From Aeromicrobium sp. (GTDB taxonomy: Bacteria > Actinomycetota > Actinomycetes > Propionibacteriales > Nocardioidaceae), in the NCBI RefSeq assembly GCF_025965075.1, contig NZ_JAOPXQ010000098.1, forward strand, positions 1 through 41,403: 41,403 nucleotides of DNA, given 5' to 3'. This document shows positions 36,783-41,403 of this stretch, one piece after another. Below the pieces are notes generated by a model. That model was not told the origin of the DNA. It saw only the letters and a program-made list of their open reading frames with translations, and did not search any database. The position numbers and the translations under genes were made by a program. How positions within the stretch are numbered: the first letter of the stretch is position 1; each line of letters opens with the position of its first letter.

Positions 36783-37256
36783 TCAGGCGAACTTGGCCTT
36801 GAGCTCGGCGTTGACGAAGTCGGGCACCAGGGCCGACACGTCGCCGCCGTGCTTGGCGACCTCCTTGACCAGGCTGGAGGCGAGGAAGGAGTACTCCGGG
36901 GAGGTGGGGATGAACAGGGTGTCGACCTCGGTGAGGCTGCCGTTCATCTGCGCCATCTGCAGCTCGTAGTCGAAGTCCGTGACGGCGCGCAGGCCCTTGA
37001 CGATGGCGTCCACGTCGTGGGTCGAGCAGAAGTCGACCAGGAGCCCCGTGAAGGAGGCCGTCGACACGTTGGGCAGGTGCTCGGTGGCCCGGTCGAGCAG
37101 GTCGAGACGCTCCTCGACCGTGAACAGTCCCGTCTTGGACTCGTTGACGAGCACCGCGACGACGACCTCGTCGAACAGGCGCGAGGCGCGGTTGACGATG
37201 TCGAGGTGACCATTGGTCACGGGGTCGAAGGATCCGGGACACACGACCTTGGTCAT
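36783..37256 (-). CDS. coaD: Phosphopantetheine adenylyltransferase
   Basis: MTKVVCPGSFDPVTNGHLDIVNRASRLFDEVVVAVLVNESK...FIPTSPEYSFLASSLVKEVAKHGGDVSALVP. Confidence 0.97.
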   Translation of the reverse strand: MTKVVCPGSFDPVTNGHLDIVNRASRLFDEVVVAVLVNESKTGLFTVEERLDLLDRATEHLPNVSTASFTGLLVDFCSTHDVDAIVKGLRAVTDFDYELQMAQMNGSLTEVDTLFIPTSPEYSFLASSLVKEVAKHGGDVSALVPDFVNAELKAKFA

Positions 37257-37257
37257 G

Positions 37258-37803
37258 TCAGCGACCGTACCAAAGGGTCGTCTCGCCGTACTTCTTGTCC
37301 CGGAGCGGCTCGATCCCGGCCGGCCACTCGAACGGGTCCCGGGTCGCGCGCTCGACCACGAAGAGCGTGTCCGGCGTCGCGAACGAGTCCTTGATCGCGG
37401 CCACGAGCCGCGCCACCCCGGCAGTCGTCACGGCGTAGGGCGGGTCGACGAAGACCAGGTCGAAGGCGTCCGCGGCGTCGTCCTCGATCCACCGCTCGGC
37501 CTTGGCGCGGGCGACCGTGCCGGAGGCGCCGAGCTCGCGGAGGTTGGTCTTGATGACCGCGGCGGCCCGGGCGTCGGCCTCCACGAACGTTGCGGACGCG
37601 GCGCCCCGTGACAGCGCCTCCAGGCCCAGCGCTCCCGAGCCGGCGAACAGGTCCAGCACGACGAGGTCGGCGAAGCCGCCCAGCTCGGACTCCAGGGAGG
37701 AGAACATCGCCTCGCGCACCCGGTCGCTGGTCGGCCGCGTCCCGTCGCCCTTGGGCGTCTGGATGCGACGCCCGCCGTGGGTCCCCGCGATGATCCGGGT
37801 CAT
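37258..37803 (-). CDS. rsmD: 16S rRNA (guanine(966)-N(2))-methyltransferase
   Basis: MTRIIAGTHGGRRIQTPKGDGTRPTSDRVREAMFSSLESELGGFADLVVLDLFAGSGALGLEALSRGA...DLVFVDPPYAV. Confidence 0.95.
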   Translation of the reverse strand: MTRIIAGTHGGRRIQTPKGDGTRPTSDRVREAMFSSLESELGGFADLVVLDLFAGSGALGLEALSRGAASATFVEADARAAAVIKTNLRELGASGTVARAKAERWIEDDAADAFDLVFVDPPYAVTTAGVARLVAAIKDSFATPDTLFVVERATRDPFEWPAGIEPLRDKKYGETTLWYGR

Positions 37804-39953
37804 GTGCGCTCCAGGTAGTCGGCCTGCTCGGACCGCTCGAGCTCCTCGACGGCGGCGGCCAGGGCCGCGTGCGACCCCAGCGTCGGATCATCCTGCACCA
37901 GCGCATCGGCCGCGGCCCGGGCGTCGTCGATGACGTCGCCGTCCTTGACGACCGAGAGCAGCCGAAGGCTGGAGCGTATGCCCGACTGCCGGGAGCCGAG
38001 GACGTCGCCCTCGCGGCGCAGCTCGACGTCGAGCCGGGACAGCTCGAACCCGTCGGTCGTCGAGGCGACCGCGTCGAGCCGCTCCCGCGCCGGCGAGTCC
38101 GCGTCGCTGGTGGTGACCAGCAGGCACAGCCCGGCCTCGCTCCCCCGGCCGACCCGTCCACGCAGCTGGTGCAGCTGGGAGACCCCGAACCGGTCGGCAT
38201 CCATGATGACCATGACCGTCGCGTTGGGGACGTCGACGCCGACCTCGACGACGGTCGTCGCGACCAGCACGTCGAGCGCACCGGACGCGAACGCGTTCAT
38301 CGCGGCGTCCTTGTCGTCGGGGCTCATCCGTCCGTGCAGCGTGCCGACCCGCAGCCCGTGCAGCGCCCCGCCGACGAGCTCCTCGTGCAGCTCCACCAGG
38401 GAGCTCGTCTCGCTCTCCGAGCCCTCCCCGTCGGACGCAGTGTCACCGATGCGGGACACCACGACGTACGCCTGACGACCCTTGGCGACCTCCTCGCGGA
38501 CCCGCTGCCAGCCGCGGTCGAGCCAGGCGGGGCGCTCGGCGGCCGGGACGACGGTGGTCTGGATGGGCTGGCGGCCGGCGGGCAGCTCGCGCAACGTCGA
38601 CACCTCGAGGTCGCCGAACACCGACATCGCGATCGTGCGCGGGATCGGCGTGGCCGTCATGACCAGCACGTGCGGCGTGACCTCGGCGCGGTCGACCAGC
38701 GCGGCCCGCTGCTCGACGCCGAAGCGGTGCTGCTCGTCGACGACCAGCAGGCCCAGCTCGGCGAGCTGGACGTGGTCCTGGATCAGGGCGTGCGTGCCGA
38801 TGACGATCCCGGCCTCGCCCGAGGCGGCGTCCAGCAGGGAGGCGTTGCGGGCCTTGGCACCCATCGACCCGGTCAGGAGCCGGACCCGGGTGGCGCCGTC
38901 GGCGCCACCGATCATCCCTCCCTTGGCGAGGTCACCCAGCATCGCGGTGATGGCGCGGTAGTGCTGCGACGCCAGGACCTCGGTCGGCGCCAGCAGGGCG
39001 GCCTGGGCTCCCGCGTCAACGACCTGCAGCATCGCCAGCAGGGCGACGATCGTCTTGCCCGAGCCGACCTCGCCCTGGAGCAGCCGGTGCATCGGGTGGG
39101 TGCGTGCCAGGTCGGCGCCGATCTCGCCGACGACGGTGCGCTGCCCCTCGGTCAGGACGAACGGGAGCTGCTGCTCGAACCGGTCCCGCAGCCCACCGGC
39201 GACGACGGGCCGGGCCGCGGCCCGCTCCTGCTCGAGGGTGTGGCGCCGCTGGGCGAACACGGTCTGCACGACGAACGCCTCCTCGAAACGGAACCGGTCG
39301 CGGCCGCGCTGCCAGTCCTTGGCCGTGCGGGGACGGTGGACGGCCTCGAGCGAGCCGGGCAGGTCGAAGAAGTCCCGGGCGTCCCGGATCTCCGCCGGGA
39401 GCGGATCCTCGACCGGGTCGAGAGCGTCGAGGCACATCTCGACGCACTGGGCGATCCGCCACGACGGCATCTTGGCGGTGGCGCGGTAGAGCGGGATGAT
39501 GCCGCGGCTCAGCCGGGACGACTCGGTCGGGTCGTCGGTCTCCTTGATGGGCTCCCAGTCGGGGTGGGTCAGCTGCAGCTTGCGGTTGAACTCGCTGACG
39601 ACACCGGCCGCCAGGCCCAGCGAGCCCGGCTCCATCGACTTGAGCCGCCAGCCCTGCTGGAAGAAGGTCAACGTCAGGTGGCCCGTGCCGTCGGTCACCA
39701 CGACCTCGGTGCGGGTGCGCTTGCCACCGGGACCGAAGGAGAAGTTCTTGACCGACGCGACCCGCGCCATGATCGTGACGTGCTGGCCGACCTCGAGCTG
39801 CGACAGGTCGGTCAGCTTGCCGAGCTCGGCGTAGCGGCGGGGGTAGTGCCGCAGCAGGTCACCCACGACGACCATGTCGAAGGCGGCCGTCAGGGGCTTG
39901 GTGGTCTTGTCGCCGAGGATGTTGACGAGCTTGGTCGTGAGGTCGACCATCAC
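37800..39953 (-). CDS. recG: ATP-dependent DNA helicase RecG
   Basis: N-terminal OB fold; LLQGEVGSGKTIVALLAML, VVDEQHRFGVEQRAALV, MTATPIPRTIAMSVFGDLEVSTLRELPAGR. Confidence 0.96.
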   Translation of the reverse strand: MMVDLTTKLVNILGDKTTKPLTAAFDMVVVGDLLRHYPRRYAELGKLTDLSQLEVGQHVTIMARVASVKNFSFGPGGKRTRTEVVVTDGTGHLTLTFFQQGWRLKSMEPGSLGLAAGVVSEFNRKLQLTHPDWEPIKETDDPTESSRLSRGIIPLYRATAKMPSWRIAQCVEMCLDALDPVEDPLPAEIRDARDFFDLPGSLEAVHRPRTAKDWQRGRDRFRFEEAFVVQTVFAQRRHTLEQERAAARPVVAGGLRDRFEQQLPFVLTEGQRTVVGEIGADLARTHPMHRLLQGEVGSGKTIVALLAMLQVVDAGAQAALLAPTEVLASQHYRAITAMLGDLAKGGMIGGADGATRVRLLTGSMGAKARNASLLDAASGEAGIVIGTHALIQDHVQLAELGLLVVDEQHRFGVEQRAALVDRAEVTPHVLVMTATPIPRTIAMSVFGDLEVSTLRELPAGRQPIQTTVVPAAERPAWLDRGWQRVREEVAKGRQAYVVVSRIGDTASDGEGSESETSSLVELHEELVGGALHGLRVGTLHGRMSPDDKDAAMNAFASGALDVLVATTVVEVGVDVPNATVMVIMDADRFGVSQLHQLRGRVGRGSEAGLCLLVTTSDADSPARERLDAVASTTDGFELSRLDVELRREGDVLGSRQSGIRSSLRLLSVVKDGDVIDDARAAADALVQDDPTLGSHAALAAAVEELERSEQADYLERT

Positions 39954-41403
39954 TCGACCGCGATGAACAACGGATAGTTCTCCTGGCCGCCGTCGTAGAC
40001 CAGCAGGTCGACGTCGGGCCGGGTCAGCCGGAGATGGGCGGAGATCGACTCCTCGACCAGCCCCTCGACGCCTTCTCCCAGCACGACGGTCAGCATCTCA
40101 CCCGCCGGGGACAGGATCCGGTCGATGACGGCGTAGGCCACCTCCAGGACGTCGTCGCCGACGACCGCGAAGTCCCCCGCCACGACCCCGAGGATGTCGC
40201 CGGCCCGCACGGGTCCGGCCATCGTCATCCCGGCCTCCGTCGCGACCGTCACGGCACCGTGCTGCGTGCTGGCCGCGGCGCTCGACATCGCGACGACGAC
40301 CTCGTCGAAGCCCAGGCCGGGATCGTGCACGGCCAGCGCCGCGAGCCCCTGCACCTGGGCGAGGGTCGGGATCACCGCGACGCGTACGCCGTCCTGTCGG
40401 GCCGCCTGCGCGGCGGCCTCGAACTGGCGGACGTAGCGCGAGTTGTTGGGCAGCACGATGATCTCGCCGGCGTTGACGTCACGCAGCGACGCGCTCATCT
40501 CCGCGACGGTCAACGGGTGCTCGCGGGTGAACTCGAGCGCCGTCGCCCCCGCCTCGCGGCACAGTGCCGTGAGGCCCTCGCCGGTGGTGGCGGCGATGAC
40601 GACCCGTTCGCGCTGCGGCCCCTGGGCGATCTGGTCGGCGAAGTGCGTCACGGCGATCCGGTAGGGCCGGCCGGCGGCGATGCCGACCTCGATCGCCGCC
40701 CCGACGTCGTCGACGTGGACGTGGACGTTCCAGAGCCGGTCGCCACCGACGACGACCAGCGAGTCACCCAGCGGCAGGAGCGCACGGCGCAGGTCCGGGA
40801 TCCGGTCGTCGTCGGCCTCGAGGAGGTACATGACCTCGTAGGACGGACCGTCAGCGCTGAGCTCGTCGTCCGCGGCGCGGATCGGCACCGGGATCGAGGC
40901 CACGACCCGTTCGGGCAGGCGGCCGGTCAGCGCCTGCTCCGTCGCGTCGAGCACGACGACCAGCGCGCGGCCACCCGCGTCGACGACACCGGCCCGGGCA
41001 AGCACCTCCATCTGCTCGGGCGTGCGCGCCAGCGCCTCGCGGGCGGCGGCGGCGGCCTTGGCGAAGACCGTCCGGCCGTCGACCCCCGCCTCGGCCGCCT
41101 CGGTCGCTCCCGCGGCCGCGGCCTTGGCCACCGAGAGGATCGTGCCCTCGACGGGCGCGCCGACGGCGGCCCAGGCCGCGTCCGACGCCGAGACGAAGGA
41201 GCGGGCCACGTCGGTCGCGCTGATCTCACCGCCCCGCAGGTCCAGGTCGCGGAAGCACGCCCGGATCAGCTGGGAGAGGATCACGCCGGTGTTGCCCTTG
41301 GCCCCCGTGAGCAGCCCCACGACGTACGCCCTGACGACCGCCTCGAACGGCTCCTCGGCACCCAGCGGCTCGACGGCGTCGGCTCCCGCCATCAGCGTGA
41401 GAT
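39950..41403 (-). CDS. DAK2 domain / DegV-associated (FakA-like) protein, 5' end beyond window
   Basis: LTLMAGADAVEP...VRAYVVGLLTGAKGNTGVILSQLIRACFRDL; frame stays open to the window edge; stop overlaps recG start. Confidence 0.92.
   Translation of the reverse strand, partial: LTLMAGADAVEPLGAEEPFEAVVRAYVVGLLTGAKGNTGVILSQLIRACFRDLDLRGGEISATDVARSFVSASDAAWAAVGAPVEGTILSVAKAAAAGATEAAEAGVDGRTVFAKAAAAAREALARTPEQMEVLARAGVVDAGGRALVVVLDATEQALTGRLPERVVASIPVPIRAADDELSADGPSYEVMYLLEADDDRIPDLRRALLPLGDSLVVVGGDRLWNVHVHVDDVGAAIEVGIAAGRPYRIAVTHFADQIAQGPQRERVVIAATTGEGLTALCREAGATALEFTREHPLTVAEMSASLRDVNAGEIIVLPNNSRYVRQFEAAAQAARQDGVRVAVIPTLAQVQGLAALAVHDPGLGFDEVVVAMSSAAASTQHGAVTVATEAGMTMAGPVRAGDILGVVAGDFAVVGDDVLEVAYAVIDRILSPAGEMLTVVLGEGVEGLVEESISAHLRLTRPDVDLLVYDGGQENYPLFIAVE

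Noticed and set aside
37869-39977. 702-aa plus-strand ORF
   Set aside because: Antisense to recG; no domain signature

Overview
The window is a high-GC actinobacterial chromosome segment. Gene content and order (aceE/DUF3052/peroxiredoxin; RNase H-phosphatase/zinc ribbon/Nif3; DAK2-recG-rsmD-coaD; yceD-rpmF-rnc-mutM; dnaG-dgt) suggest Nocardioidaceae, perhaps Aeromicrobium-like; this placement is inference. I support about 37 protein-coding genes, the RNase P RNA gene, three tRNA genes (Val-TAC, CAT, Asn-GTT), a yybP-ykoY-type (Mn2+) riboswitch upstream of an UPF0016/GDT1 exporter gene, and several inverted or tandem repeats. Most of the window is core housekeeping DNA; I see no prophage, CRISPR array, transposase or defence island. 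The best leads are: (i) a predicted membrane-tethered acyl carrier protein (ACP domain + TM + Thr/Pro linker + Ig-like domain) between aceE and a DUF3145 gene, where a FAS-II cluster sits in some other actinobacteria; (ii) a sigma-factor gene whose stop codon lies inside the 5' end of tRNA-Asn; (iii) a Mn riboswitch with a visible switching helix and a sequestered RBS; (iv) a 71-bp duplication of the tRNA-Val 3' end plus terminator; (v) structured intergenic elements that look like dispersed repeats; (vi) a RecQ helicase with a phosphoribosyltransferase-like C-terminus. All calls come from reading the sequence; no database search was run.
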